Shown: positions 42,427 to 51,073 of the stretch, one piece after another
How the letters are laid out: every line of letters starts with the position of its first letter
Numbering within the stretch: position 1 is the first letter of the stretch
Source of the DNA: Lachnospiraceae bacterium
Lineage (GTDB): Bacteria; Bacillota; Clostridia; Lachnospirales; Lachnospiraceae
NCBI GenBank assembly: GCA_024692905.1
Contig: JAILLY010000066.1
Location: 66,912 to 117,984, forward strand
DNA: 51,073 nt
Direction: 5' to 3'
Translations under genes and position numbers: made by a program
The notes under the pieces: model-generated
Seen by the model: only the letters and a program-made list of their open reading frames with translations
Told to the model about the DNA's origin: nothing
Database searches by the model: none

Positions 42427-43695
42427 TTATGAGCGTATATGATCCGCTGCGTCCTTCCCCGCAATGGCTCCAGAGGTGAATGCCCACTGCAGATTATATC
42501 CGCCGCAGGTGCCGTCCACATCACACAGTTCTCCAACGATATAAAGTCCGGGGCAGCTTCGGGACCCAAGTTCCTCATCAAGAGAGGACAAGCCGAATCC
42601 TCCGGCCGTAACCTGGGCGCGCTCGAATCCGGCATCGGAATCTATTCGTACTTCCAGATCGAGAAGTAAACCCGAAAGCGCATCAAGCTTCTTATCCTGA
42701 GCATTTACCGCAAGCGAACCCGGTATCATCTTAAGCCGGTCAAGACAATAAAGAGCGAGTTTTTCATTAAGCATAAGGCTTAGAGCCTCGATCATACTGC
42801 GGTCCTTCCTTATATCCGCAGTCCTGCCGCGGCTTCCTCTTATACTGCTGCCTTTAAAAGAAGCCTCAAGTGCGGTCCTTATTTCATCCTGTCCGTTATC
42901 GGGAAAAAGATCTATATGAAGCACCGCTTCACGGCCTTCGTTCAGAGCCTTTGTCGCATAGCGGCTTAACTGCATCACAGGTATTCCGCTTACATTATCT
43001 TTATTGAATATGATCTCACCTCGTTCGGAGGCCGCCTTGACTCCGTCTGTTGTCAGCCATACGGAACATTTGACTCTTACACCGGCAAGCTTTGCAAGTT
43101 TCTTATCCTTATGTCCGAGGGGCACAAGCGCAGGATACTGAGGGACAAGTTCATTCCCCAGTCCCTCAAGTACCTTATTTAAGTTCCCGTCACTTCCGTG
43201 AACGGGAGAAGCCTTTCCTCCTGTTGCCGCGACCACCGCACGACATTCGTATCTGTGACCGTTCGTAACGACCGTATAACCCCCGTTGTTTGATGTTATG
43301 TCAACCACCATCTCGCCGCAGACGATCCTGCATCCCAGCCGCCTTGCTTCAAGCAGCAGTGCATCAGCGACCGTCCTTGCCTGCTCGTTATACGGATAGA
43401 CATAATCTCCTATATTTCTGGTCATCATGCCTAGCCCGTGAAAGAAATCCATGAGTTCATCCCTTCCGTACAGCCCAAGCATACTCTTTACAAATGCGGG
43501 ATCGCCGCCTCTGTAGGAATTATCATCAAATACCAGATTGGTAAAGTTACATCTTCCGTTTCCGGTCGCATACAGTTTCTTAAGAGGCTTGTCATTGCGT
43601 TCAAGTATAAGAACATCCGCACCGCCTCTTGCGGCATATATGGCTGCCATCATTCCCGAGGGTCCGGCCCCCGCAACGATCACTTCATGATACAT
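42427..43695 (-). CDS. FAD-dependent oxidoreductase, HI0933/YhiN (BaiN-like) family
   Basis: 422 aa. N-terminal dinucleotide-binding motif VAGAGPSGMMAAIYAARGG followed by LILERNDKPLKKLYATGNGRCNFTN (given as KLYATGNGRCNFTN), the signature of the HI0933-like flavoproteins. Also VVAATGGKASPVHGSDG and the C-terminal GLYIVGELCDVDGTCGGYNLQ (as VGELCDVDGTCGGYN), which binds FAD. Members have been linked to bile-acid reduction (BaiN), but most are uncharacterised. The ATG overlaps the rubrerythrin stop (TGATG), so the two are co-expressed; context suggests redox or oxidative-stress work. Confidence 0.92.
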   Translation of the reverse strand: MYHEVIVAGAGPSGMMAAIYAARGGADVLILERNDKPLKKLYATGNGRCNFTNLVFDDNSYRGGDPAFVKSMLGLYGRDELMDFFHGLGMMTRNIGDYVYPYNEQARTVADALLLEARRLGCRIVCGEMVVDITSNNGGYTVVTNGHRYECRAVVAATGGKASPVHGSDGNLNKVLEGLGNELVPQYPALVPLGHKDKKLAKLAGVRVKCSVWLTTDGVKAASERGEIIFNKDNVSGIPVMQLSRYATKALNEGREAVLHIDLFPDNGQDEIRTALEASFKGSSIRGSRGRTADIRKDRSMIEALSLMLNEKLALYCLDRLKMIPGSLAVNAQDKKLDALSGLLLDLEVRIDSDAGFERAQVTAGGFGLSSLDEELGSRSCPGLYIVGELCDVDGTCGGYNLQWAFTSGAIAGKDAADHIRS

Positions 43696-44240
43696 CAGTA
43701 ATTCTCTTTTCTGACTTCAAAATATGCCTGAGGGTGGTTGCATACCGGGCATACTTCGGGAGCCTCAAGCCCTACTACGACATGGCCGCAGTTACGGCAC
43801 TCCCACATTACCACGCCGCTCTTTTTGAATACTTCCATGGCTTCGATGTTTTTAAGGAGCGCACGGTATCTCTCTTCGTGAACCTTTTCGATCGCCGCTA
43901 CACCCCGGAACTGTGCGGCAAGCTCCGTAAAACCTTCTTCCTCGGCTTCCTTTGCCATTCTTTCATACATGTCTGTCCATTCCGCATTCTCACCCTCGGC
44001 GGCATGGAGCAGGTTTGCGGGTGTATCCCCGAGTTCACCGAGTGCCTTAAACCATAACTTGGCATGCTCTTTCTCATTTTCGGCAGTCTGGAGGAATAAT
44101 GCCGCGATCTGCTCATACCCTGCTTTCTTTGCAACGGAAGCAAAATATGTATATTTATTCCTTGCCTGTGACTCTCCCGCAAATGCCTCCCAAAGGTTTT
44201 TCTCGGTTTTCGTTCCTGCATACGGATTATTTCCTGCCAT
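43695..44240 (-). CDS. Rubrerythrin
   Basis: 181 aa. ATG at 44240 with AAAGGAG 8 nt upstream; an earlier Met lacks support. The ferritin-like diiron domain has ExxH motifs ([37 protein letters not shown]) supplying the glutamate and histidine ligands. A C-terminal rubredoxin-like domain has CRNCGHVV and [11 protein letters not shown]: two CxxC pairs for one iron. The family reduces hydrogen peroxide in anaerobes, taking electrons from NAD(P)H:rubredoxin routes. It is translationally coupled to the flavoprotein gene. Confidence 0.96.
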   Translation of the reverse strand: MAGNNPYAGTKTEKNLWEAFAGESQARNKYTYFASVAKKAGYEQIAALFLQTAENEKEHAKLWFKALGELGDTPANLLHAAEGENAEWTDMYERMAKEAEEEGFTELAAQFRGVAAIEKVHEERYRALLKNIEAMEVFKKSGVVMWECRNCGHVVVGLEAPEVCPVCNHPQAYFEVRKENY

Positions 44241-44288
44241 GATCTTTTCTCCTTTCTGTCTTATATTGATCACATGAAAACGCTACGA

Positions 44289-44864
44289 TCATATCCGTTC
44301 TTTGTTTTTTATTACTGCAAACCTGTTCTTATAAACTTTGATGTTTATCCTGTCATTGATGCCGTAAGGATGTGTTGTGTCGTGCAGCTTATACAATATA
44401 AACCTGGGGCCTTTGGATGTGTGCAGCAATATCTTGCATATCTGCGCGGGACGGTCATTTAAAAGAAGGGTATCATCCATATAGCCGTAAACCGTTCCTT
44501 CCATTTCCTCTCCCATGCTTTTAACGCTTAGCGCATAATACAGGTTCTTTAACACTATAACAAGAGACACGACTGCGATCACGGCAAAGGGAATGCAGAT
44601 GACCGTTGCCATCGTGTCAAATCCCTTCCCAGCCACGGAAAAGATCACGGGAAACGCAAACCCGAAGAAGCCGAAACCGAACGCAAATATCAAAGGAAAC
44701 GTTATATTCCAGAAATTCATATGGGCTTCCTTACATTCAAGCACGGGATATTCCATGTCCGCCGACGCCGTGTCAAGTCCGGTCATCGCTCCGCAATACG
44801 GACATATCTCGGATGTTACCGGCGCTCCGCAGGCCGGACAGTTTATCTTTATTTCTTCTGACAT
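44289..44864 (-). CDS. Zinc-ribbon membrane protein of unknown function
   Basis: 191 aa. N-terminal zinc ribbon with two CxxC pairs (CPACGAP and CPYCGAM), a short linker, then two hydrophobic segments (~53-80 and ~84-108) and a C-terminal domain of ~80 residues that is probably beta-rich (TVYGYMDDTLLLN, INIKVYKNRFAVI). No signal peptide; the ribbon is likely cytoplasmic. No named family is recognised. It lies 48 bp before rubrerythrin, and 37 bp after a hairpin that ends the chemoreceptor gene. GAGGAAG lies 8 nt before the ATG. Confidence 0.8.
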   Translation of the reverse strand: MSEEIKINCPACGAPVTSEICPYCGAMTGLDTASADMEYPVLECKEAHMNFWNITFPLIFAFGFGFFGFAFPVIFSVAGKGFDTMATVICIPFAVIAVVSLVIVLKNLYYALSVKSMGEEMEGTVYGYMDDTLLLNDRPAQICKILLHTSKGPRFILYKLHDTTHPYGINDRINIKVYKNRFAVIKNKERI

Positions 44865-44900
44865 TCCATTAACTTCCTCTCTTAATCTTTTCAGAAATAC

Positions 44901-44923
44901 AGCCCCTATTATATATAGGGGCT
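44901..44923 (-). terminator. Hairpin terminator after the chemoreceptor gene
   Basis: AGCCCCTA, a 7 nt A/T loop, then TAGGGGCT: a perfect 8 bp stem 32 bp past the chemoreceptor stop. The following bases (GTATTTCTG on the minus strand) make only a weak U tract. Confidence 0.6.
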
Positions 44924-44954
44924 ATATCGGATGGATCGTATTAAAAGTTCCCGG

Positions 44955-47051
44955 TCATTGCCCGTTCCAGTTAAACTTCGCAGTGATCTCAACAAGCTCC
45001 CTGACAGCCTCCCTCGCATCCTGCAGTTTCCTGTAACCCTGCTCGTTCGAGAGACGCATTTCGTTTGACCTCTCCGCGATATCATTTATCCTGTCGGCGG
45101 AATTACCTGTCATTCCGTTGATATCATCGGTTGCGGATACGATCTCCTCGATATGATTCTCAAGGGAATCTGTACCTGCACGGACACGGGACATAACATC
45201 GATAAAGTAATCCGCATCCTCCCTGTAACGCGCACCGGAATCCTGGAACATACCATAATCGGTAAGTACGGTATCCTCGAGGAAGGACATGAGCTCGGTG
45301 ATACATTCATTGAGATTTGATACGGAATCACTGACATCGTCCACAATACCGCTGATATTATCAACCGTCTTTAATGTCTGAGCCGCAAGTGCACCTATCT
45401 CATCCGCAACTACGGCAAATCCGCGGCCGGCATCTCCGGCTCGTGCAGCCTCGATACTTGCGTTCAGGGCAAGCAGGTTGGTGTTTGCGGAAATACTCTT
45501 AATATCATCCGTAAGTTCATGGATACGGTTAACGGCCTTGGATTTCTCTATTGCCGCGTCGCTGCGCACCTTCATGACATCATACATCTGATGGGTCTTT
45601 TCAACGGAGATGCTGCTTCTCTGCTCCATTTCACCGGCCCTGTTCTGAATGGCCCTTGAATCCTCTTCACTCTTGACTGCAAGATCATAGATCTCTCTCG
45701 TCTGATGTCTTGCCTCTTCAACGTTATGAACGATCTGGGCAGTGTTGCCGGCAGCAACCTTCATTCCTTCGGCCAGATGCCCGGTCTCGGTATTATTGCT
45801 GTCGGTACGGGAGTTATTCTCTCTCATGATGGTATCGAGTTCATCGATACTTCCGGATATGGTATGCTCAACATTCACAAAAGAATTGACCATATCCCTG
45901 AAAGAAGCCCTCATATCGCTGACACCGTTTGCCATCTGGCCGATCTCGTCCTTATGAGACGTAAGATCCCTGCCGCCATCCGAGGAAGTAAGATCCAGCC
46001 TCGCGGTCTGTCCGATGATGTCGGTAAGAACAAGTATCGGCTTGGCAAGTCCGTTGCCGACAAGAAAACCGACAATACCGCTTACAAGCAGAGCGATGAG
46101 GATCGCGCCGATTATCGTATATAAAAGGGTATATGCTTCCGAAAAGATCTCGGATTTCGGAGCGGTCAGAAGAAGGACCATTCCGTTATGCAGCGGATTG
46201 GCTACAAGCATCTTATCAACACCCTTATATTTATATGCGTATGCGTTGTCAGAGGTACCGGCGGAAGCGATAAATGCGGGAGCTCCCGAAAGAGACTTGT
46301 CAAGTTCGGTTATATTCCGTCCCGGATCCATGTTCTTATTATACAGTATATCTCCTTCCGAGCTTGCGATGATGCCGTAACCCGATTTGAAGAGAGATAT
46401 CTCTTCCACCTTATCCGTAAGCGCCTTAAAGGAGATATCCATGCCGACTATACCGATCGAGGTACCGTCCTGCGCATAGATGGGTACTACATAAGAGATC
46501 ATATATACATTTATATTGCTGTTTAAATAGGGATCCATCCAGATGGGCGCACCGTTCTGGACGGGGATATAATACCATCCGACATGCTCAAGGTCAGAGG
46601 GGTCGTACATGGTGAAATCCGTAGGAGTTACCTCGGTGAACGGATCTGTCAGCGAGTCCCTTGTAAGGAAACAGCCGGAAGTAGGGTTCGAATATTCGGG
46701 ATTATAACGGATATAGCTGGTAATGGCTCCGTCCGTATGCTCCGAAAAACGATGGACCTGCTCAAGAACTTCGTAAGTATATGCATCTGCATAATTTTTA
46801 TCCGAGAAAAACCTCCGTTCACTAAGTCCGCTCTGAACAATGTCAGCAAGGATATTAACGGACTGTTCAACCCTTAAGACCGTTGAATCCAGCTCGCTTG
46901 ATACGGCAGCACTCTGATTGATCATGCTCTGAGTGGAATCCTTTTCGGAGATCTGCATGGTAGTCCTTATGGAAAGCAGACCGACTATCAGTGCAGTAAG
47001 CAGTGAGCACAGCATAATTCCCAGTATGATCTTGATACGAATGGTCTTCAT
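44955..47051 (-). CDS. Methyl-accepting chemotaxis protein
   Basis: 698 aa; ATG at 47051 with AGGAGG 6 nt upstream. Membrane helix 1 (~8-28), a double-Cache extracytoplasmic domain (~35-300, with TSCFLTRDS-type loops and [21 protein letters not shown] in part), helix 2 (~312-337), HAMP, then a long cytoplasmic coiled coil with the signalling hairpin [20 protein letters not shown] and [18 protein letters not shown]. Double-Cache receptors usually bind amino acids or small organic acids; ligand not deducible. Presence of an MCP implies flagellar or other taxis machinery in the organism. Confidence 0.95.
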   Translation of the reverse strand: MKTIRIKIILGIMLCSLLTALIVGLLSIRTTMQISEKDSTQSMINQSAAVSSELDSTVLRVEQSVNILADIVQSGLSERRFFSDKNYADAYTYEVLEQVHRFSEHTDGAITSYIRYNPEYSNPTSGCFLTRDSLTDPFTEVTPTDFTMYDPSDLEHVGWYYIPVQNGAPIWMDPYLNSNINVYMISYVVPIYAQDGTSIGIVGMDISFKALTDKVEEISLFKSGYGIIASSEGDILYNKNMDPGRNITELDKSLSGAPAFIASAGTSDNAYAYKYKGVDKMLVANPLHNGMVLLLTAPKSEIFSEAYTLLYTIIGAILIALLVSGIVGFLVGNGLAKPILVLTDIIGQTARLDLTSSDGGRDLTSHKDEIGQMANGVSDMRASFRDMVNSFVNVEHTISGSIDELDTIMRENNSRTDSNNTETGHLAEGMKVAAGNTAQIVHNVEEARHQTREIYDLAVKSEEDSRAIQNRAGEMEQRSSISVEKTHQMYDVMKVRSDAAIEKSKAVNRIHELTDDIKSISANTNLLALNASIEAARAGDAGRGFAVVADEIGALAAQTLKTVDNISGIVDDVSDSVSNLNECITELMSFLEDTVLTDYGMFQDSGARYREDADYFIDVMSRVRAGTDSLENHIEEIVSATDDINGMTGNSADRINDIAERSNEMRLSNEQGYRKLQDAREAVRELVEITAKFNWNGQ

Positions 47052-47107
47052 GGCAATCCTCCTGATATTAATAATGACCTTCATGTCGCATGAAAGTAAC
47101 TGTTATC

Positions 47108-47136
47108 ATTATACTTCGATTTTCACTTCATGAAAA
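47108..47136 (-). promoter_or_regulatory. Candidate promoter of the chemoreceptor gene
   Basis: Minus strand TTTTCA (47131-47136), 17 bp spacer, TATAAT (47108-47113), then ~50 nt to the AGGAGG site. It fits the housekeeping sigma factor; no sigma-D (flagellar) motif is evident. Confidence 0.55.
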
Positions 47137-47158
47137 CCCCTCACAGACATAATATGGT

Positions 47159-47188
47159 TTGATTATTCCCGTGTCATGATTGTATTCT
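47159..47188 (+). promoter_or_regulatory. Candidate promoter of the MFS gene, giving a leaderless transcript
   Basis: TTGATT (47159-47164), 18 bp, TATTCT (47183-47188); a start 7 nt later falls on the A of the ATG at 47195. No Shine-Dalgarno is visible before that ATG. Confidence 0.4.
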
Positions 47189-47194
47189 GTATAT

Positions 47195-48382
47195 ATGGGA
47201 TCATTACTTTTAGCTGTGATATATCTGATATTTATAAGTTTGGGACTGCCCGACTCTCTTTTGGGATCGGGCTGGCCGAAGATGCAGGTTTCATTTAACG
47301 TTCCTTCATCGTATGCCGGGTATGTTTCAATGACCATATCTTTTATGACCATCATATCCGCGCTCTTAAGCCCCGGGATGATAAAGAGGTTTCATACGAA
47401 ATGGATCGTGACCGTATCCATATTTCTTACGATCCTCGGCCTCGTTGGGTTTTCCCTGTCAACGCGTTACGCTATGCTGTTTATACTGGCGATCCCGTAC
47501 GGCCTCGGAGCCGGTGCGATAGACGCGTCGGTCAATCATTATGTGGCTGATCATTATTCGGGAGCGGCGATGAATTTCCTGCACTGTTTCTACGGTGTAG
47601 GCGCAGTCATAAGCCCATATATAATGGCCATGGCACTAAGGCACGGTGTATGGAATGACGGATATCGCCACACGGCATATGTCCAGATAGGAATATTGCT
47701 CATATGCATCTTCTCGTTTCCTTTGTGGAAGAACGGCGAAAATGAAAAAGATGCGGAAAATGCCGCTGAAAGTGCAGGTATAAGGGAAGCCTTGAAGGTT
47801 CCGGGAGTGATCCTTACTCTTATCGCTTTTTATGCATACTGCTCCGGTGAGGCTACCTGTTTTTTATGGACGCCCAGTTACTTTGCGGGAACAAGGCAGG
47901 GCCTTCCGGATCAGCTTATCGCATCCTTCGGATCGCTCATATTCGGCGGTCTTATGCTCGGAAGGCTGATATCGGGGTTTGTATCGGACAAACTGGGCGA
48001 CAGGCTTCTTATACGGATCGGGATAGCTCTTGAATTATCCGGGATCCTCCTTATATCCATACCGTTTAATGGATATATGGCAACCGCCGCCGGCTTTATC
48101 ATTATCGGTACCGGAATGGGCCCGGTATATCCCGCGATCCAGCATATGGCCCCCATAAACTTCGGAAGACACAATTCGGCCGCGGTGATCGGCCTGCAGA
48201 TGGCTTCGGCTTATGTTGGAAGCACATTTATGCCGATGGTGTTCGGGATACTCCAGCAGCATGCCGGGATCGCGATAATGCCCGTATATCTTCTGGTATT
48301 TGCTTTTCTTAACATAGGTTTACTTGAGATCGCATACAAAACGGCCGACAAAGCCGGCCGTTCTCAAAATGACGATCAGTAG
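47195..48382 (+). CDS. MFS transporter, sugar/FucP-like
   Basis: 395 aa with ~12 membrane helices. ATG at 47195 is the likely start; an in-frame TTG at 47180 is the alternative, and neither has a ribosome binding site. It opens SLGLPDSLLGSGWPKMQ, a pattern of the FHS/FucP-like MFS group, where an acidic residue in helix 1 acts in proton-coupled sugar transport. Other signs: IDASVNHYVADHYSGAAMNFLHCFYG and SGFVSDKLGDRLLIRIG (inter-helix loop). Most likely a carbohydrate symporter; substrate uncertain. It is transcribed convergently with the Lys/Asp-repeat lipoprotein gene, with only 7 bp between stops. Confidence 0.85.
   Translation: MGSLLLAVIYLIFISLGLPDSLLGSGWPKMQVSFNVPSSYAGYVSMTISFMTIISALLSPGMIKRFHTKWIVTVSIFLTILGLVGFSLSTRYAMLFILAIPYGLGAGAIDASVNHYVADHYSGAAMNFLHCFYGVGAVISPYIMAMALRHGVWNDGYRHTAYVQIGILLICIFSFPLWKNGENEKDAENAAESAGIREALKVPGVILTLIAFYAYCSGEATCFLWTPSYFAGTRQGLPDQLIASFGSLIFGGLMLGRLISGFVSDKLGDRLLIRIGIALELSGILLISIPFNGYMATAAGFIIIGTGMGPVYPAIQHMAPINFGRHNSAAVIGLQMASAYVGSTFMPMVFGILQQHAGIAIMPVYLLVFAFLNIGLLEIAYKTADKAGRSQNDDQ
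48335..48366. terminator. Hairpin inside the end of the MFS gene, likely terminator for the opposite strand
   Basis: ACGGCCG (48341-48347) pairs with CGGCCGT (48355-48361), 7 bp with a 7 nt loop. On the minus strand it is followed by TTTTGTATG, a fair U tract, and it lies 29 bp past the lipoprotein stop. On the plus strand the trailing sequence is TCTC only. Confidence 0.6.
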
Positions 48383-48389
48383 ATCCTTC

Positions 48390-49061
48390 TTATAAATAGT
48401 CTCTTATATTCAGGGTCTCACCCGAGGGCTCTTCCTCTTCCATGATCCCGGGAACAAACTCCGCAATATATGTTTCTCCTGTCACGGGATCTATATGAAA
48501 ATAAACCAGAGCGGCCGTATAGGACCTGAACAGGACAACGATCTCGTTTTCGCTGCTTGAATCAACATTCCAGTAAACCGGGATCTCTCCTTCATCAATG
48601 ATCTCTTCAATGTCGGGGTATTCCTCGTAGCAGTATTTTTTAACCGCTTCGAGGGCCTCATCATCACTTATGCGTGAGGGAGTCTCATCCCCTGTATCCG
48701 ATACGGTATCCTTATCTTTATCCGTATTCCTGTCTCCGTCCTTGTCCTTGTCTTCGTCTTTGTCCTTATCCTTGTCTTTGTCCCTGTTGTCTTTTTCTTT
48801 GTCCTTTTCTTTGTCTTTTTCTTTGTCTTTTACTTCGTCTTTATCTTTGTCCTTTTCCTTGTCCTTATCCTTGTCCCTGTCTTTTTCCTTATCATTTTCA
48901 CCGGTTTCGGTCACGGTATCTTCCTTCTTATCATCCTCATGCTCCTCTTTTTCCCCGGTCGCGGCAAAAGAGGAAGATCCCCTTTTTTCACAGCCGAAAA
49001 GAGATACTGATATGAGCAGTAACATAAGGATCAAATATATCTTCTTACATATATTCTTCAT
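48390..49061 (-). CDS. Lipoprotein with Lys/Asp/Glu low-complexity linker and PepSY-like domain
   Basis: 223 aa. Signal peptide with lipobox (SVSLFGC) predicts surface anchoring. Residues ~45-130 are a highly charged repeat of KDKDKE-type units, likely an extended spacer through the cell wall. The last ~90 residues (ISDDEALEAVKKYC, PVYWNVDSSS, YFHIDPVTGETYIAEFVPG) resemble a PepSY-like fold, given the Asp-Pro-x-Thr-Gly-Glu turn. PepSY domains often regulate peptidases or bind at the surface; the assignment is tentative. It follows the iron-sulfur flavoprotein by 6 bp. ORFs on the plus strand here are artefacts of the repeat. Confidence 0.8.
   Translation of the reverse strand: MKNICKKIYLILMLLLISVSLFGCEKRGSSSFAATGEKEEHEDDKKEDTVTETGENDKEKDRDKDKDKEKDKDKDEVKDKEKDKEKDKEKDNRDKDKDKDKDEDKDKDGDRNTDKDKDTVSDTGDETPSRISDDEALEAVKKYCYEEYPDIEEIIDEGEIPVYWNVDSSSENEIVVLFRSYTAALVYFHIDPVTGETYIAEFVPGIMEEEEPSGETLNIRDYL
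48713..48905 (-). repeat. Low-complexity repeat of Lys-Asp/Lys-Glu codons
   Basis: Hexamer-like units (plus-strand reading: tctttg/tccttg/tcctta) in irregular tandem encode alternating KD, KE dipeptides. The unit variation suggests slippage-driven length change, always in multiples of 3 as the frame is kept. Confidence 0.85.
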
Positions 49062-49067
49062 TTTCCG

Positions 49068-49703
49068 TCAGCCTTTCTTTAAATCGTCTCTTATAAAATG
49101 GGTCCACAGATGCTCTTCCTTTTCCGGCAATCCATACTTCTCCTTGCCGAGAGCAATGCTCTTCATAAGAAAAGTCATATTGGCCGCAAGGGTTCTCATT
49201 GTCTGAAGTCCTTCGGCATCCGCACCCGCCTCTCCGGGACCGCGTCCGTGAACGCTGTTCCAGTACTGGCTTGATGCCACGGGCATACCGCTTATCGTAA
49301 AGTATTTATTCAGTTCATCAAAGGTTGCCGAACACCCTCCGCGGCGTGCAACCACCACACTTGCGCCGACCTTCATGGTCTTGTCAAATCCCGTGCTGTA
49401 AAAAAGCCTGTCAAGACATGCGATAAGCGTGGCATTAGCCGAGGCATAATAAACCGGTGAAGCAACTACCAGTCCGTCAGCCTTTTCAAACCTGGGGGCC
49501 AGTTCATTGACGGCATCATCAAATACACATTTGCCTGTACCGGCGCATGTACCGCAGGCGATACAACCCCGTATATCCCTGTTTCCTATATGGACTACTT
49601 CCGTTATGACTCCCTGTTCTTCAAACACCTTCACCATCTCACCGATGGCCGTCATCGTGTTCCCGTCCGCTCTGGGACTTCCGTTTAATATCAGTACTTG
49701 CAT
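49068..49703 (-). CDS. Iron-sulfur flavoprotein / NADPH-dependent FMN reductase family
   Basis: 211 aa. Flavodoxin-like fold starting LILNGSPRADGNTM (FMN phosphate loop), then a cysteine motif C-IA-C-GT-C-AGTGK-C, i.e. Cx2Cx2Cx5C, as in archaeal and clostridial iron-sulfur flavoproteins that carry a 4Fe-4S cluster. VVASPVYYASANATLIACLDRL (as ASPVYYASANA) is the flavin-binding segment. It likely moves electrons or reduces quinones or nitro compounds. GGAGGGG precedes the ATG. The lipoprotein gene follows 6 bp downstream. Confidence 0.9.
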   Translation of the reverse strand: MQVLILNGSPRADGNTMTAIGEMVKVFEEQGVITEVVHIGNRDIRGCIACGTCAGTGKCVFDDAVNELAPRFEKADGLVVASPVYYASANATLIACLDRLFYSTGFDKTMKVGASVVVARRGGCSATFDELNKYFTISGMPVASSQYWNSVHGRGPGEAGADAEGLQTMRTLAANMTFLMKSIALGKEKYGLPEKEEHLWTHFIRDDLKKG

Positions 49704-49868
49704 TTCTTTCCCCTCCTATCGGGAATGATAACGTAAAATGACGTATTTAGCAATAAAACGGATAAAAAAACTTGATTTTAACCCGGTACGACCTTACCAT
49801 AGTATTCGTTACAGGGCAGGATCTTCTTCATCTTTGTACATACGTTCCTTCCCGCAGAGCAGGTGGGT

Positions 49869-51073
49869 ATGAGTTCAAGAACAACAAAAAGAAACGATTT
49901 TTCAAACGGTCCGGTATGGAAATGCATCATCATTCAGGCCATACCTTTGACGATAGCCCAATTTGTCCAGCTTTTGTACAACGTAGTCGACAGGATCTAT
50001 CTCGGGCATATGGATAAGGGGCATTCTCTCGCACTTACCGGAGTGGGACTGACTTTTCCCGTCATCACGCTTATAATGGCATTTACTGCGCTGTTCGGGA
50101 TCGGAGGAATTCCGTTGTTCTCGATCGAACGCGGACGGGGAGATCTTGACAGGGCCGGAAAGATACTGGGAAATTCATTCGCACTTTTGATCCTCAGCGC
50201 AGTTATCCTGACGGCCTTCGGCCTTATATTCTTAAAGCCGGTACTGTTTGCATTCGGAGCAAGCAGTGAATCCTATGTTTACGGTGTACAATATTTAAGA
50301 GTATATCTTTGGGGCACGGTCTTCTCAATGACCGCAACCGGCCTTAACGGATATATAAGCGCCCAGGGATATCCGTCGATCGGTATGCTTTCCACGGTAA
50401 TAGGCGCGATCGTCAACATCATCCTTGATCCCGTATTTATCTTTCTGTTCGGACTCGGTGTCACCGGGGCGGCGCTCGCAACGCTGATAAGCCAGACCGT
50501 TTCGGCGATATGGGTGCTTAAATTTCTTACGGGGAAGAATATACCTGTCCCTTTACGCAGGGCAAATATCAGGATAAACGGACGTATCACTCTTGATATC
50601 TGCAGGCTCGGAGCTTCAAACTTCATTATGCAGGGTACCAATTTTGCCGTTCAGGTGGTATGCAACTCTACTCTTGCAAAATACGGTGGAGACCTGTACG
50701 TCGGGATAATGACCGTCACAAATTCCGTCCGTGAGATCTTCTCTCTTCCGGTAAACGGCCTGATAAGCGGCGCACAGCCTGTGATAAGTTATAATTACGG
50801 GGCAAAAAAATACGACAGGGTAAGATCCGGGATCAATTTCAATACTGCTCTCGGAGTTACCTACACTGCCGCCGCATGGCTTGCGGTCATTATATTTCCG
50901 CGCTTCTTCTTTAATCTGTTTTCGGATGATAAGACACTTATGAACGCCGGCACGGATGCCCTTAAGATATACTTCTTCGGCTTCGTGTTCATGGCTCTCC
51001 AGTTTGCGGGACAGTCTGCTTTCCAGGCGCTCGGTGATGCAAAGCATGCGATCTTTTTCTCGCTTCTTCGAAA
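49869..51073 (+). CDS. MATE-family efflux transporter (3' end missing)
   Basis: 401 codons are present and the gene runs off the right edge. It begins MSSRTTKRNDFSNGPVWKCI, a polar N-terminus; then IPLTIAQFVQLLYNVVDRIYLG (as TIAQFVQLLYNVVDRIY), the first MATE helix pattern. Two-fold symmetric helices follow: GVTGAALATLISQ and, in the second half, PVNGLISGAQPVISYNYGAKKYDRV (as SGAQPVISYNYGAKKYDRV), the family hallmark. These are Na+ or H+ antiporters exporting drugs or small metabolites. A candidate promoter is TTGATT (49772-49777), 17 bp, TACCAT. ATG at 49869 is preferred; a GTG two codons earlier is possible. Confidence 0.9.
   Translation, partial: MSSRTTKRNDFSNGPVWKCIIIQAIPLTIAQFVQLLYNVVDRIYLGHMDKGHSLALTGVGLTFPVITLIMAFTALFGIGGIPLFSIERGRGDLDRAGKILGNSFALLILSAVILTAFGLIFLKPVLFAFGASSESYVYGVQYLRVYLWGTVFSMTATGLNGYISAQGYPSIGMLSTVIGAIVNIILDPVFIFLFGLGVTGAALATLISQTVSAIWVLKFLTGKNIPVPLRRANIRINGRITLDICRLGASNFIMQGTNFAVQVVCNSTLAKYGGDLYVGIMTVTNSVREIFSLPVNGLISGAQPVISYNYGAKKYDRVRSGINFNTALGVTYTAAAWLAVIIFPRFFFNLFSDDKTLMNAGTDALKIYFFGFVFMALQFAGQSAFQALGDAKHAIFFSLLR

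Noticed and set aside
48670..49206. Plus-strand frame of 178 codons, mostly Ser/Leu/Phe
   Set aside because: It is a mirror of the Lys/Asp/Glu repeat on the other strand and has no start signal or domain.

Overview
The window looks like a chromosomal segment of a strictly anaerobic, motile, low-to-mid GC Firmicute, most likely a Lachnospiraceae-type clostridium (Butyrivibrio-like by gene content; inference, no rRNA is present). Supporting signs are strong AGGAGG-type ribosome binding sites, lipoprotein signal peptides without outer-membrane genes, the oxygen-independent cobalamin pathway (CbiD, CbiG, CbiK), a rubrerythrin, a chemoreceptor and FAD/FMN redox proteins.

Layout. About 41 kb (1-41070) is an almost unbroken run of minus-strand genes with tiny gaps or 1-59 bp overlaps. 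It starts at a promoter (41044-41072) and a cobalamin riboswitch (40841-41020). Reading in the transcribed direction: an exported, lipid-anchored CbiK-type cobaltochelatase; a MacAB-like exporter with its own histidine kinase/response regulator; a BtuFC-like uptake system whose ATPase is fused to CbiD; then cbiF, cbiG, cbiH, a cbiJ-cbiE fusion, cbiA, cobS, cobU, cbiB and cobD. cobD overlaps a signalling block (HD-GYP phosphodiesterase, beta-propeller hybrid histidine kinase, double-receiver regulator, degenerate HD-GYP protein). Next come an amino-acid permease-like carrier, a membrane-anchored lipase-like hydrolase and four tandem paralogous B12-binding-domain radical SAM enzymes. The run leaves the window in a truncated gene, possibly an acetyltransferase.

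Upstream of the riboswitch (41131-49703) are separate minus-strand units: a coiled-coil protein of unknown function, an HI0933-type flavoprotein, rubrerythrin, a zinc-ribbon membrane protein, a methyl-accepting chemotaxis protein, a Lys/Asp/Glu-repeat lipoprotein and an iron-sulfur flavoprotein. An MFS transporter (47195-48382) and a partial MATE transporter (49869-end) lie on the plus strand.

How it may fit together. B12 scarcity would open the riboswitch and raise cobalt insertion, corrinoid uptake, corrin-ring and lower-ligand assembly. The same polarity continues into four enzymes predicted to use cobalamin, so the locus may couple cofactor supply to a B12-dependent radical chemistry on an unknown, perhaps lipid, substrate, with c-di-GMP signalling in between. 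That link is inference from gene order. cbiL, cbiC, cbiT, cbiP and cobT are not in the window and must be elsewhere if the pathway is complete.
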